From contig JADJLR010000008.1 in assembly GCA_016710015.1 (NCBI GenBank), forward strand, positions 1 through 64,000: 64,000 nucleotides of DNA, written 5' to 3'. Positions within the stretch are counted from its first letter, which is position 1. Each line of letters begins with the position of its first letter. Positions 43,059-53,800 of the stretch are shown here, piece after piece. The notes below the pieces were generated by a model that did no database searches, was not told the origin of the DNA, and saw only the letters and a program-made list of their open reading frames with translations. The DNA is from Flavobacteriales bacterium. Its GTDB lineage: Bacteria > Bacteroidota > Bacteroidia > Flavobacteriales_F > PHOS-HE28. Both the position numbers and the translations under genes were made by a program.

Positions 43059-45296
43059 ATGAAATACTTCGCCGTACCAGCACTTCTGTGTGCCAGTCTG
43101 TTCACTCATGGTCAATGGGAATTGATGACCCCGATCAAGACGCGCAGCCAGTTCGATGCCCTAGCGATGGTGAGTGATGCACAGGGCTATGCAGTGGATA
43201 AACCAATGGGCGCGATCCTGCGCACCTTCGATGGCGGTGTGCGTTGGGAGCGTATGGCGAACAACTTGAGTAACAGCCCCACGGCGATCTTCATGTGGGA
43301 TGCGGACCGCGGGGTTGTTGTGGGTGAGGGTGGCGCGGTCTATCGCACCAACGATGGCTTCAACACGATCACCGGACAATCCAACCCGACCTTCGGTGAA
43401 CTCCGTTGTGTCCACTTTGTGAATGACACCTTGGGTTGGGCCGGATCGGTGACCGGCAAGATCATTCGCACCATCGATGGCGGTGTTACATGGACCTTGA
43501 TGCAGAGCGGCCAGCCCACGAACAACTACATGACCGCGATCCAATTCGTGGATACGGAAACGGGCTACGCGAGCTGTGCCGGTAGTGAGATGTTGAAGAG
43601 CGTGGACGGCGGTCTGACCTGGCAAGGGGTTGGGCCTTTCGATCAATTGGTACTGATACGGGATCTCTATTTCTACGACACTGAAGTGGGCGTGGCCGTG
43701 GGCAGCGTAGGCGAAGTGATCCGTACGACGGATGGTGGCGCCACGTGGGATTCGATCCCATCCAACACCACGTATACCATGCTGGACATGGACGTGCAGG
43801 GCGATGTGATCGTGGCCTGTGGTGCTTGGGGCCGAACGATCCGCAGTACGGATGCTGGCCTCACATGGACCGAGATCCAGATCGGTAGTACGGATCATCA
43901 AAGCGTAGCTCTGTCCGCAAGTGGATCGGGGCTCCTGGGCACCAATGGACGTATCCATGGCACGAGCGACATGGGACAGACTTGGGCTCTTCGCCACGAG
44001 GGTACCTGGCACACGCGTCTGAACAAGGTGAGTTTCATGGATGCCGATACGGGAGTGGCCGTGGGCTGGCAAACGACCGGCGGCTTCGAGTCCGGACTAT
44101 TGCGGACTACGGACGGTGGACGCAACTGGACAAAGGCCGGTGCCGGTGGCCTCGGCGTTCATCTGAATGCCGAAGGCGACGGTTGTCTTGGCGGCAGTAG
44201 CGGTGCCTTTGCGAAGACCATGGACGGTTTCCGAACGCGAACCAGCGTCAGTGGCCCCAGCGTAGCGATCCGTTGCACATGGACCATCGACGCTAGCACC
44301 ATGATCGTAGCAGGTGGTGCGGTCTTGGGTGGGATCTATCGAACTGCGAACGGGGGCACCAACTGGACCCGTGTGCTCGATGTTGGCAATATCACCATCA
44401 ATGACCTGTGGTTCGTAGATGATCTGCAGGGTTATGCCGTAGGTGAGTACGGCGACAACTACCGCACCGGTGATGGCGGACTGACCTGGGACCCCATGCC
44501 CCCGACCAGCGGCAGTCATACCGTGTTCTTTGCGGATCCACTGCACGGATGGACAAGGAATTTCCGCACTGTTGACGGCGGTGATTCGTGGACCTACATG
44601 GGCGGCACTGCACAGAATACGATGAGCATCTTCTTCACTGATCCGGATACAGGATATGCCGTGGCCTATTCCGGGCAAGTGGAGAAGAGTGTCGATGGCG
44701 GCATTACATGGGAGAACGTGCTACCGGAGATCCTCAATGCCAGCGTCGGCGACGCGACCATCGTGGATGGGCAGATCGTCATCGTTTGCAACAACGGCGA
44801 CATCTTTCGTGCGCGCGTTGGCTGCTCCAGTACCCCGTGGATACCGGAAGTTTCGGTGGACGACCTCACGCTCTGCACTCCCATAGATGGCATGGTGCAG
44901 TGGTACAGGAATGGTGTGCCCGTGGATGGCGGCACATCGGCCTGCATCGAGGCGCTGCAAGGCGGGATCTATACCGTGATCGTGACGGATGAATTGGGAT
45001 GCCCATCGGCCTCTTCGGAACCTGTACAAGTGCTGATCACGGGCGTTGGCGAAACAATGAAGGACGGATCGCTGAGGCTTTCACCCAATCCTGCGAACTC
45101 GCTTCTGTACATGGAACGCACAAGTGATCGACCGGCAACCGTTTCCTTCATCGATGTGCAGGGTCGTGTCGTGAAGCAACAGCGAATCGCAGGAAACCGT
45201 TCGACATTCGATGTTTCCGAATTGCACAGTGGCGTGTATCTGCTTCGTGTCATCGACCTCGAAGGCATTTCAACCGCACGCATCGTGAAGCAATGA
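43059..45296 (+). CDS. YCF48/BNR-repeat protein with T9SS type A sorting domain
   Basis: A secreted surface protein of 745 residues. Signal peptide MKYFAVPALLCASLFTHGQW. At least eleven repeats carry an [ST]xDGGxxW-like motif (for example RTFDGGVRWERM, RTIDGGVTWTLM, KSVDGGLTWQGV, RTTDGGATWDSI, RTGDGGLTWDPM, KSVDGGITWENV), predicting a beta-propeller of the YCF48/sialidase type. An Ig-like segment follows (WYRNGVPVDGGTSACIEALQ), then the Por sorting tail LRLSPNPANSLLYMERTSDR ending VYLLRVIDLEGISTARIVKQ. The tail means export through the type IX system; the function of the propeller is unknown. Confidence 0.9.
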   Translation: MKYFAVPALLCASLFTHGQWELMTPIKTRSQFDALAMVSDAQGYAVDKPMGAILRTFDGGVRWERMANNLSNSPTAIFMWDADRGVVVGEGGAVYRTNDGFNTITGQSNPTFGELRCVHFVNDTLGWAGSVTGKIIRTIDGGVTWTLMQSGQPTNNYMTAIQFVDTETGYASCAGSEMLKSVDGGLTWQGVGPFDQLVLIRDLYFYDTEVGVAVGSVGEVIRTTDGGATWDSIPSNTTYTMLDMDVQGDVIVACGAWGRTIRSTDAGLTWTEIQIGSTDHQSVALSASGSGLLGTNGRIHGTSDMGQTWALRHEGTWHTRLNKVSFMDADTGVAVGWQTTGGFESGLLRTTDGGRNWTKAGAGGLGVHLNAEGDGCLGGSSGAFAKTMDGFRTRTSVSGPSVAIRCTWTIDASTMIVAGGAVLGGIYRTANGGTNWTRVLDVGNITINDLWFVDDLQGYAVGEYGDNYRTGDGGLTWDPMPPTSGSHTVFFADPLHGWTRNFRTVDGGDSWTYMGGTAQNTMSIFFTDPDTGYAVAYSGQVEKSVDGGITWENVLPEILNASVGDATIVDGQIVIVCNNGDIFRARVGCSSTPWIPEVSVDDLTLCTPIDGMVQWYRNGVPVDGGTSACIEALQGGIYTVIVTDELGCPSASSEPVQVLITGVGETMKDGSLRLSPNPANSLLYMERTSDRPATVSFIDVQGRVVKQQRIAGNRSTFDVSELHSGVYLLRVIDLEGISTARIVKQ

Positions 45297-45299
45297 TCC

Positions 45300-45845
45300 A
45301 TGGCTGAACTGACCACCTACCTCTTGCTCTTCCGTGGTGTGGGCGGTCCTGTACAACTGCCCGTTGCCCAGCTGCGTGAAGCGCTCACAAAGGCGGGATC
45401 CAAGAATGCCACCACCTACATCAACAGTGGCAATGCGTTGGTTCGTAGCTCACTCTCGCGTGAAGAAACGCTCGCCAAGGTGGTTGCGATCTGCCGGAAG
45501 AAATTCAACTACGACCGGCCAATCTTCGCACTCACTTCAGCGGAATGGGAAGCCGTGATCAAGAACGATCCGTTCCCGAACAAGGCAGAAGGAAAGCATG
45601 TGCATGCCGTGCTCCTGGCCGAAACGCCGACACCCGATGCCATCAAGAAGATCAGGGCTTTGGCCGTAGGCGGTGAAGACCTGAAGCTGGTGAAGGGCGT
45701 GTGCTACATCCACACACCGAACGGTTTTGGCACCAGCAAGATGGCGGAGAAGTTCGACAAGTGGATCGGTGTGGTGAACACCGCCCGGAACTGGAACACC
45801 GTGCTGAAGTTGCATGAGCTGGCGCAGGGGTTGGAGGGGAAGTAG
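45300..45845 (+). CDS. DUF1697 family protein
   Basis: 181 residues: TTYLLLFRGVGGPVQLPVAQ, then LREALTKAGSKNATTYINSG and NALVRSSLSREETLAKVVAI, the conserved DUF1697 N-terminal block (RGINVGG-like motif, YINSGN). The C-terminal FGTSKMAEKFDKWIGVVNTA with RNWNTVLKL is also typical. Cytosolic, function unknown. It starts 3 nt after the T9SS cargo gene. Confidence 0.9.
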   Translation: MAELTTYLLLFRGVGGPVQLPVAQLREALTKAGSKNATTYINSGNALVRSSLSREETLAKVVAICRKKFNYDRPIFALTSAEWEAVIKNDPFPNKAEGKHVHAVLLAETPTPDAIKKIRALAVGGEDLKLVKGVCYIHTPNGFGTSKMAEKFDKWIGVVNTARNWNTVLKLHELAQGLEGK

Positions 45846-45860
45846 CACGCATTGCAGATC

Positions 45861-45868
45861 TACCTTTG
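45861..45868 (+). promoter_or_regulatory. -7 promoter element for mfd
   Basis: TACCTTTG, a perfect TAnnTTTG, 61 nt before ATG 45930, upstream of the leader hairpin. Confidence 0.45.
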
Positions 45869-45887
45869 TGCCGTTCCCGAACCCGAT

Positions 45888-45922
45888 GCCCGAAATCCCC
45901 GGCACCGGGTTTCGGGCATTTT
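45888..45922 (+). terminator. Terminator-like hairpin in the mfd leader
   Basis: GCCCGAAATCC (45888-45898) pairs with GGGTTTCGGGC (45907-45917), an 11-bp stem with one wobble and an 8-nt loop, followed by ATTTT. It may end the DUF1697 transcript, or attenuate transcription from the TACCTTTG element. Confidence 0.55.
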
Positions 45923-45929
45923 GGGTTCC

Positions 45930-48900
45930 ATGAGTTTGACATCCCTCCCCGACCTCCTCTCCATTTATTGCAACGATGCCCGCGTTGCACGCATCGCTGA
46001 AGGATTACTGCCTCCGAACGCACGCGTGCAAGTCTCTGGTACCGTCGGCTCCTCGCAAGCATTGATCGCGGCATCGGTCATCGACCGTACCAAAGGCGTG
46101 CACGTGTTCGTGCTCACCGACAAAGAAGAAGCGGCGTACTTCATCAATGACCTGGAAGCGCTGCGCGGCAAGGACAAGGACCTTCGCAATGCCAAGAAGG
46201 ATGAAGATCTGCTCTTCTACCCGGCCCCTTCGCGTTCACCGTACGACCCGGATGGTCACCACGATGGTGAACGCGTGAGTCGCACCGAGATACTGGAGGT
46301 ACTGATGAACCCCGCTTCAGGGAGCGGCACTTCCCCTTTGGTGATCGTCACCTACCCGGATGCATTGGTACCACTCGTTGTGGGCCAGGAGACGATGCAG
46401 AAGAATACGTTGACGATCAAGCGGAACGAGGAATTGCCTCTCGACACGTTGGAAGAGTGGTTGCATGAAATGGAGTTCACCCGCGCGGAGTTCGTGTACG
46501 AGCCCGGCCAATTCAGTATCCGAGGCGGGATCGTGGATGTGTTCAGCTACGGCAGTGATCAACCGTATCGCATCGAACTATACGGTGATTCCGTGGAGAG
46601 CGTCCGCCGCTTCGATCCGCAGGACCAACTGACCATCGAGCGATTGGCCGAGGCTGTGATCGTGCCTGATCTTCAAGACGAGGACAGCGCACGACAGCAG
46701 CTCTTCTTTCAGCAGCTACCGGAGAACACAACGATCTGGATGCGTGACATACAGGCGATCGGCGATGCCGCGAATAAGCAGTTGAAGTTGCTTTCCGAGG
46801 TATACGAAAGGTTGCCGGAGAAGGAGAAGCACGCCACACCGAGTGAATTGCTTGCGACGGACAGTGCGTTGATCAAATGGACGCTTGGGTTCCGGAAGGT
46901 CTTTTGGAAGAGTACCATCGTACCCGAGGCCGCGAAGCAGCACGCGGATGTCACTGTTGATTTCCAGCAACGCCCCCAACCGACGTTCGCGAAGGAATTC
47001 AAGGTCCTGAGCGGCGACCTGCACAACAAGCAGAATGCAGGTTATACCAATTTGATCGCGTGCAGCAACACCAAGCAGAGCGAACGACTCTACACGATCT
47101 TCAATGACATGGAGCATGAGGTGGCCTTCACGCCTCTGGTGCTTGATCTGCACGAAGGCTTCATTGATCCCGAGCAGAAGCTGGTGCTGTACACCGACCA
47201 CCAGATCTTCGAACGGTACCATCGTTTCCGGCTGAAGGAAGGTTTCCGCAAGAACTCGCAGGCACTCACGCTGAAGGAACTGACGCAATTGAAACCGGGT
47301 GATCTCGTCGTCCACATCGACCACGGAGTAGGCGTGTTCAGTGGTCTGGAGAAGATCGATGCCGGTGGTTCCATCCAGGAAGCGATCCGTTTGATCTACC
47401 GCGACAACGACATCCTCTACGTGGGCATTCACAGCCTGCACCGCGTGAGCAAATTCAGTGGTGAGGAAAGTGGTACTGCACCGAAAGTGAGCAAGCTCGG
47501 CAGTCCGGCGTGGAAGAACCTGAAGGAGAAGACAAAGGCGAAGGTGAAGGCACTGGCCTTCGACTTGATCAAGCTCTACGCACAACGAAAGAGCAAGCCG
47601 GGCTTCGCGTTCCAACCGGACAACTACCTGCAGCACGAACTCGAAGCGAGCTTCATTTACGAGGACACCCCCGACCAGGAAAAGGCCACGATCGATGTGA
47701 AGCGTGATATGGAGAAGGCCACGCCGATGGATCGTCTCGTGTGTGGCGATGTCGGTTTCGGAAAGACGGAGATCGCGATCCGTGCGGCGTTCAAAGCGGT
47801 GTGCGATAGCAAACAAGTCGCCGTTCTCGTACCGACCACGATCCTAGCGCTGCAACATTGGAAAACCTTCTCCGCCCGAATGAAAGGACTGCCCGTTCGC
47901 GTGGATTACATCAATCGATTCCGCAGCAGCGCCGAACAAAAGCAGATCCTCATTGACCTGAAGGAAGGGAAGATCGACATCCTCATCGGCACGCACCGGC
48001 TGGTGAGCAAGGACGTGAAGTATAAGGACCTCGGCCTGCTGATCATCGATGAAGAGCAGAAGTTCGGAGTGAACGTGAAGGACAAGTTGAAGACCATTCG
48101 TGCCAGTATCGATACGCTTACGCTCACCGCCACACCGATCCCACGTACACTACAGTTCAGCCTGATGGGCGCACGCGATCTCAGCATCATCAGCACGCCA
48201 CCGCCGAACCGCTACCCGGTTTCGACGATGCTGCAACCGTATGATGAAGTGACGATCCGTGGTGCGATCGAATACGAGCTTTCACGTGGTGGCCAAGTGT
48301 ACTTCATCCATGACAAGGTGAAGAACATCTCCTTCATGGCAGACATGATCCGCAAGCTGGTACCGGGCGCTAGAGTTGGTGTTGGCCACGGGCAGTTGGA
48401 AGGACACAAGTTGGAGGAAGTGATGCTCGACTTCATCGAGGGCAACACCGATGTGCTCGTTTGTACCACCATCGTCGAGAACGGTCTGGACATCCCGAAC
48501 GCGAACACGATCATCGTGAACGAGGCGCAGAACTTCGGTCTCAGTGATCTGCACCAACTGCGCGGTCGTGTGGGTCGAAGCAACAAGAAAGCGTACTGCT
48601 ATTTGCTTGCACCAAGTCCGCACTTGCTGCCCGATCTTTCACGCAAACGCTTGCAAGCGATCGAACAATTCAGCGACCTCGGCAGCGGCATCCACATCGC
48701 CATGAAGGACCTCGACATCCGTGGCGCGGGTGATCTTTTGGGTGCGGAACAGAGCGGCTTCATCAACGACATCGGCTTCGAGACCTACCATAAGATCCTG
48801 GAAGAAGCCGTGCGCGAATTGAAGAACGAACACTTCAAGGAACTCTTCGAAGACCGGCAACTAGCACGTGGCGGCACCCGTGACCAGAGCGACGACTGCA

Positions 48901-49349
48901 TCATCGAGACGGACCTTACCATGCTGATCCCCAACAGCTACGTGAGCGAAACCGCTGAACGCCTCGCGCTCTACCGCAAGCTCGACGACATCAAGGACGA
49001 AACGGAACTCGACAAGTTCACCACGGAAGTCACCGATCGTTTCGGCCCGATCCCCGAACAGGTGCTGGAACTCATGGAAGCGATCCGTTTGCGCTGGTTA
49101 GGCCAACAAATGGGGCTGGAGAAGATGGTACTGAAGAAAGGCGTGCTGATCGGCACCTTCATCGCGGACCAGAAGCATCCGTTCTTCGCGGGCGATACGT
49201 TCCACTCCGTGTTGCGCGCAGTACAAGCACAACCGCGCCGGTTCAAGGTATACGAGAAGGCCGGGACCTTGCGCATCACCGTACAGGACGTGAAGAATGT
49301 GCAGGTGGCGAAGGCGGCGCTAGAGAGTGTGGTCAGCGTTGAGGTTTGA
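45930..49349 (+). CDS. mfd: Transcription-repair coupling factor
   Basis: Displaces RNA polymerase stalled at DNA damage and recruits UvrA. 1139 residues. N-terminal UvrB-like region (PAPSRSPYDPDGHHDGERVS, FVYEPGQFSIRGGIVDVFSY), RNA-polymerase-interacting domain (LKPGDLVVHIDHGVGVFSGL), RecG-like translocase with Walker A GDVGFGKTEIAIRAA (about residue 603), LLIIDEEQKFGV, TLTATPIPRTL, and motifs V/VI in VENGLDIPNANTIIV and QLRGRVGRSNKKAYCYLL. The C-terminal TRCF domain includes DLTMLIPNSYV. I start at ATG 45930 (MSLTSLPDLLSIY); the upstream frame runs through the hairpin. Confidence 0.97.
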   Translation: MSLTSLPDLLSIYCNDARVARIAEGLLPPNARVQVSGTVGSSQALIAASVIDRTKGVHVFVLTDKEEAAYFINDLEALRGKDKDLRNAKKDEDLLFYPAPSRSPYDPDGHHDGERVSRTEILEVLMNPASGSGTSPLVIVTYPDALVPLVVGQETMQKNTLTIKRNEELPLDTLEEWLHEMEFTRAEFVYEPGQFSIRGGIVDVFSYGSDQPYRIELYGDSVESVRRFDPQDQLTIERLAEAVIVPDLQDEDSARQQLFFQQLPENTTIWMRDIQAIGDAANKQLKLLSEVYERLPEKEKHATPSELLATDSALIKWTLGFRKVFWKSTIVPEAAKQHADVTVDFQQRPQPTFAKEFKVLSGDLHNKQNAGYTNLIACSNTKQSERLYTIFNDMEHEVAFTPLVLDLHEGFIDPEQKLVLYTDHQIFERYHRFRLKEGFRKNSQALTLKELTQLKPGDLVVHIDHGVGVFSGLEKIDAGGSIQEAIRLIYRDNDILYVGIHSLHRVSKFSGEESGTAPKVSKLGSPAWKNLKEKTKAKVKALAFDLIKLYAQRKSKPGFAFQPDNYLQHELEASFIYEDTPDQEKATIDVKRDMEKATPMDRLVCGDVGFGKTEIAIRAAFKAVCDSKQVAVLVPTTILALQHWKTFSARMKGLPVRVDYINRFRSSAEQKQILIDLKEGKIDILIGTHRLVSKDVKYKDLGLLIIDEEQKFGVNVKDKLKTIRASIDTLTLTATPIPRTLQFSLMGARDLSIISTPPPNRYPVSTMLQPYDEVTIRGAIEYELSRGGQVYFIHDKVKNISFMADMIRKLVPGARVGVGHGQLEGHKLEEVMLDFIEGNTDVLVCTTIVENGLDIPNANTIIVNEAQNFGLSDLHQLRGRVGRSNKKAYCYLLAPSPHLLPDLSRKRLQAIEQFSDLGSGIHIAMKDLDIRGAGDLLGAEQSGFINDIGFETYHKILEEAVRELKNEHFKELFEDRQLARGGTRDQSDDCIIETDLTMLIPNSYVSETAERLALYRKLDDIKDETELDKFTTEVTDRFGPIPEQVLELMEAIRLRWLGQQMGLEKMVLKKGVLIGTFIADQKHPFFAGDTFHSVLRAVQAQPRRFKVYEKAGTLRITVQDVKNVQVAKAALESVVSVEV

Positions 49350-49352
49350 CCA

Positions 49353-50804
49353 CTACTTCCAACCGCCCCCTAGCGCTTGGTACACATCGACCATTGCGTT
49401 CAGTTGCTGCTTGCGTGTTTCCACCAATTCGAAATTCGATTCCAGTGCATCGCGTTGTGTGAGCAGCACCTCCATGTAATCCGCACGTGCGGAGCGGAAC
49501 AAGTTGGTCGATATCGTGATGGAACTGTTGAGCGCCGCGACCTGTTGCTCGCGCAGGTCAAAGCTGCTGCGCAGGTTGCGGAGGTTCGAGAGTTGGTTCA
49601 CCACTTCCACGTAGGCGTTCAGCACGGTGCGCTCGTAGTCGTACACGGCTTGGATCTGGCGGGCGTTGGCATTGACATACATGGCCTTGATGGCGTTCCG
49701 ATTGATCAACGGTGCGATCAAGTCTCCAGCAGCGTTGTAGATCAGCGAGGCTGGTGTTTCTAACAGGAGGGTTGCATCGAAAGCGTTAAGGCCCACCCCA
49801 CCCCGGAGTCCGATGGACGGATAGAAGTTGGCCTTGGCAGCCTTCACATCGAGTTTCGCAGCCTCCAACTCCAGTTCCGCCCGGCGGATATCCGGACGAT
49901 CGGTCAATAGCTGAGACGGTAGCCCGGCGTAGATGCTGTCCGGCACCAGTTTGGAAAAGCTTGGGGAGTTCCGGCTCACCGGTTGTGGATAGCGGCCAAC
50001 AAGGAAGTTGATCCGGTTCTCCGTTTCGGTGATCTGCTGTAGGATGTTGTACTGTAGGCTGCGGTTCTTCAACACTTCTGCTTCGAATCGCCGCACCGCA
50101 AGTTCGGTGACTTTCGCGGCCTGCTTCTCCAACTTCACGATCTGCAAAGCGTCCTGCTGTATCGCGATGTTGTTCCGCAGGATCTCCAACTGATTGTCCA
50201 ACGCCATCAACTCATAGTAGCTGTTGGCGATCTCCGCCACCAGATGGGTCACCATGAAATTCCTGCCCTCCACACTGCCCAAGTAGCGCAACACGGCGGC
50301 CTTCTTGGCATTCCGCAGCTTCTTCCAGATGTCCAATTCCCAGGACATGCGCGCACCGATCATGAAGTTGGGTAACGGCTCCGGGAAGGCCTCGCCTTCT
50401 TTCACGTGCAATTGCTCTTCCACGGCACCGTTGCGGGTGAACTCGCCCACCTTCTCCACATCGGCCGCTGCACCGAAGTCCACGAAGGGCAGGTATTCGC
50501 CTTTGCGAGCGCGTGCCTCGTTCTGGGCGATGGTGATCTCCTGGAGTAGAATGTTCAGTTCCTGATTGTTCGCCAAGGCGCTGTCGATCAAGGTGCGCAG
50601 ATCCACATCGCTGTAGAACTGTCGCCACTGCTTGGTGGCCACATCAGAGGTGTCGGTGGATCCCGCAGCGTACGCGGCTGGTGTGTTCTTCTGGGCCTCG
50701 CGTACTTTCAGCGCGGGTACGCAGGACGACAGCATCAGCACGGCTAAAAGACCTGCAATGGCCAAGGGGTTGATCATTCGGCATATAGGGGTCGCGGTGT
50801 TCAT
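49353..50804 (-). CDS. Efflux outer-membrane channel (TolC/NodT family)
   Basis: The outer-membrane component of a tripartite efflux pump. 483 residues with a lipoprotein signal (LAVLMLSSCVPALKVREAQK; Cys about 28). Duplicated OEP helical hairpins: LIDSALANNQELNILLQEIT, AEIANSYYELMALDNQLEIL and the second half LLTDRPDIRRAELELEAAKL with KAAKANFYPSIGLRGGVGL, a family signature, ending VDVYQALGGGW. It is last of the adaptor-permease-channel operon, start overlapping the permease stop by 4 nt, and converges on mfd with a 3-nt gap. Confidence 0.94.
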   Translation of the reverse strand: MNTATPICRMINPLAIAGLLAVLMLSSCVPALKVREAQKNTPAAYAAGSTDTSDVATKQWRQFYSDVDLRTLIDSALANNQELNILLQEITIAQNEARARKGEYLPFVDFGAAADVEKVGEFTRNGAVEEQLHVKEGEAFPEPLPNFMIGARMSWELDIWKKLRNAKKAAVLRYLGSVEGRNFMVTHLVAEIANSYYELMALDNQLEILRNNIAIQQDALQIVKLEKQAAKVTELAVRRFEAEVLKNRSLQYNILQQITETENRINFLVGRYPQPVSRNSPSFSKLVPDSIYAGLPSQLLTDRPDIRRAELELEAAKLDVKAAKANFYPSIGLRGGVGLNAFDATLLLETPASLIYNAAGDLIAPLINRNAIKAMYVNANARQIQAVYDYERTVLNAYVEVVNQLSNLRNLRSSFDLREQQVAALNSSITISTNLFRSARADYMEVLLTQRDALESNFELVETRKQQLNAMVDVYQALGGGWK

Positions 50805-53800
50805 TCGTCCTTCTTGCGTTTCAAAAGTTCTTTCATGCGCCCGGTCAGGAGACGAATGGTTTCCGTGTACCGCATTCCCTCCTCATCCCGTCTAACGAAC
50901 TCCTCAGAAACCGGTTCATCCCGTTCATCCATGATCAGTTTGCGGCCCTTGGCCATGGTGGCGAATACGTAGTACAGGCCAGGGATCACCAACACGCCGA
51001 TGAGCGTACCCACGAGCATGCCTCCCATGGCGGATGAACCGATGGTGCGGTTCCCGATCGCACCCGCGCCTGTAGCCACCACCAGCGGGATCAGGCCTGC
51101 TATGAAAGCGAAAGAGGTCATCAAGATCGGGCGGAATCGCGCCTTCGCTCCTTCAATGGCCGCTTCGAATACGGTCGCACCGGCACGTTGCTTCTGCACC
51201 GCGAACTCCACGATCAAAACGGCATTCTTTCCCAGCAGACCAATGAGCATGATGATCCCGATCTGTGCGTACACATCGTTCGCCAATCCCATGGCCTTCA
51301 ACATCAGGAACGAACCGAGCACACCAACCGGCAACGAGAGGATGACCACCAACGGAAGCAGGAAGCTTTCGTACTGCGCGGCGAGCACGAGGTACACGAA
51401 AATGAGCACGACAAGGAAGATGTAGATGGCCTCGTTCCCGCGCCTGGCCTCATCGTATGACAATCCCTCCCAAGCGATATCGTATCCACGCGGCAGGTTC
51501 TCCTTGGCCACTTCCTTGATCGCGGTGATGGCATCCCCGCTCGTATATCCGTTGGCCGGTAGCCCGCGGATCGACGCTGAATTGTACATGTTGTAACGGG
51601 TGATCTCGTTCGGACCAAGGCTTTTCTCGAACCGCATGAAGGAGGAATACGGCACCATCTCCCCTTCCTCGTTCTTCACGAAGAGCGCCTCCAGATCGGA
51701 GGGATAGCGCCTGTACTCCGGTCCCGATTGCACATAGACCTTGAAGAATCGACCGAAACGGATGAAGCCCTGTTCGTAGGTACTGCCGATGAGGATGTTC
51801 AGATTCTCCATGGCCTTGCCGATGGAAACCCCCTTCTGCATGGCCGCCTGATTGTCGATGAGGATCTCGTACTGCGGATAGTTGGCGGCAAAGAAGGTGA
51901 ACAGGCCGGTCAGTTCCTTACGCTCGCCCAATGCGGCCATGAACTCCTTGTTCACCCGATCGAACTCGTGATAGTCCGTCCCGTTCGTCTTGTCCAACAT
52001 GCGCAGCGAAAACCCTCCCGATGAGCCGAAGCCCGGCACCGCCGGTGGCTCGAAGTACTCGATCTGCGCTCCGATGTCCTTGGTCTTTTCTTCCAGTTCC
52101 TCCATCACCTCGTTCACGTCCTTGTGGCGGTCGTGCCAAGGCTTCAGATCGATCAAGCACGTACCTGCATTGGAGCCACGACCTTCGGTCATGATCTCGT
52201 AGCCGGCCAAGGAGGAAACGGACTCCACCTCGGGGATCTCCTCACAGATCTGTTGCAGTTCATGCGCCACCTTGTTGGTGGTTTCCAGCGTGGATCCCGG
52301 CGGTGTCTGGATGATGGCGTAAATGGTTCCTTGGTCCTCACTCGGGATGAAGCCAGCAGGCAACACCCGGCCGGACAGGTAGATCCCGGCGCAGAACACG
52401 AGCAGCGCACCAAAGGTCAGTGTACGCCGAGCCACCACCCGGTCGAGGACCTTGACATAGCGACCGGTAATGCGCTCGAAGCCCTTGTTGAACCATGCGA
52501 TGAAGCGATCCAGGAGATTCTGCTTCCCCACATGCTCTGCATCGTGCGGCTTCAACATCATGGCACACAATACCGGGGTAAGTGTGAGCGCGACCACAGC
52601 ACTGATAATGATCCCTCCCGCCATGGTAATGGAGAACTGGCGATAGAACACACCAACCGGTCCGGTCATGAATGCGATCGGAATGAATACCGAGACCATC
52701 ATGAGCGTGATCGCGATGATGGCACCGCCGATCTCGCCCATCACCACTTTCACAGCGTTATACGGTGCCAAGTGATCGGATACCATCTTGGCGTGAACGG
52801 CCTCCACCACCACGATGGCATTGTCCACCACGATACCGATCGACAGCACCAATGCGAAAAGCGTGATCAGGTTGATGGACAAACCGAAGAGCTGCATGAT
52901 GAAGAAGGTGCCGATCATGGACACCGGCACGGCGATGATCGGAATGAGCGTGGAACGCCAATCGCCGAGGAAGATGAATACCACGAGGGCCACCAGGATG
53001 AAGGCATCGCGCAGGGTGTGGATCACTTGCTCGGTGGAAGCATCCAGAAAGGTCGATACGTCGTAACTCACCTTATAGTCGATGCTCGGTGGCATCACCT
53101 CGGCGAGTTCCTGGAGCTTCTCCTTCACCTGTCCGATCACATCACTAGCGTTGCTGCCGAGCGACTGCTTCAGCACGATGGAAGCCGATGGCTTACCATC
53201 CAGATTGGAGTAAATGTCGAAGAACTCGCTGCCAAGCTCCACATCCGCAATGTCACGCATCCGGATCTGCTCGCCCTCTTCATTCGAGCGTACGATGATG
53301 TTGCGGTACTGCTCCGGCTCGCTGAACTGGCCTTGGTATACAAGCACATACTCGAACGCCTGCGCGTCCACTCCGGAGCTTTGGCCCAAGCGTCCGGGTC
53401 GCGCAATAAGACTCTGCTCTGCCAAGGCCTCCATCACCTCCTCGGCGGAGATCTTGTAGGCCCGCATGCGATCCGGTTTCAACCACACACGCATCGCGTA
53501 TTTGCGGCTACCGAGGATCTGCGCCTGCGCCACGCCGGGAATACGCTGGATCTCCGGGATCAACTGCGTGAACGCATAGTTGTATAGGAACAACTCATCC
53601 GCATCCTTCCCGTCGCCATACAGGTTCACGTACATGAGCATGCTCGGCTGCACGGGTGTGATGATCACCCCTTCGCGCTGAACCAGCAACGGCAGGTTGG
53701 GCATCACCTGATCCACACGCGTCTTCACGCGCACCACGGCCTCGTTCGGGTCGGTGCCCGGCTCGAAGATCACACGGATGGTGGCTTCCCCTGCGCTGGT

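Noticed and set aside
46716..47816. Long minus-strand open frame (366 codons) opposite mfd
   Set aside because: Antisense shadow of highly conserved mfd with no recognisable domain.
52124..53587. Long plus-strand open frame (487 codons) opposite the RND permease
   Set aside because: Its His/Asp/Arg-rich composition is that of an antisense shadow; the minus strand encodes a full AcrB-type protein.
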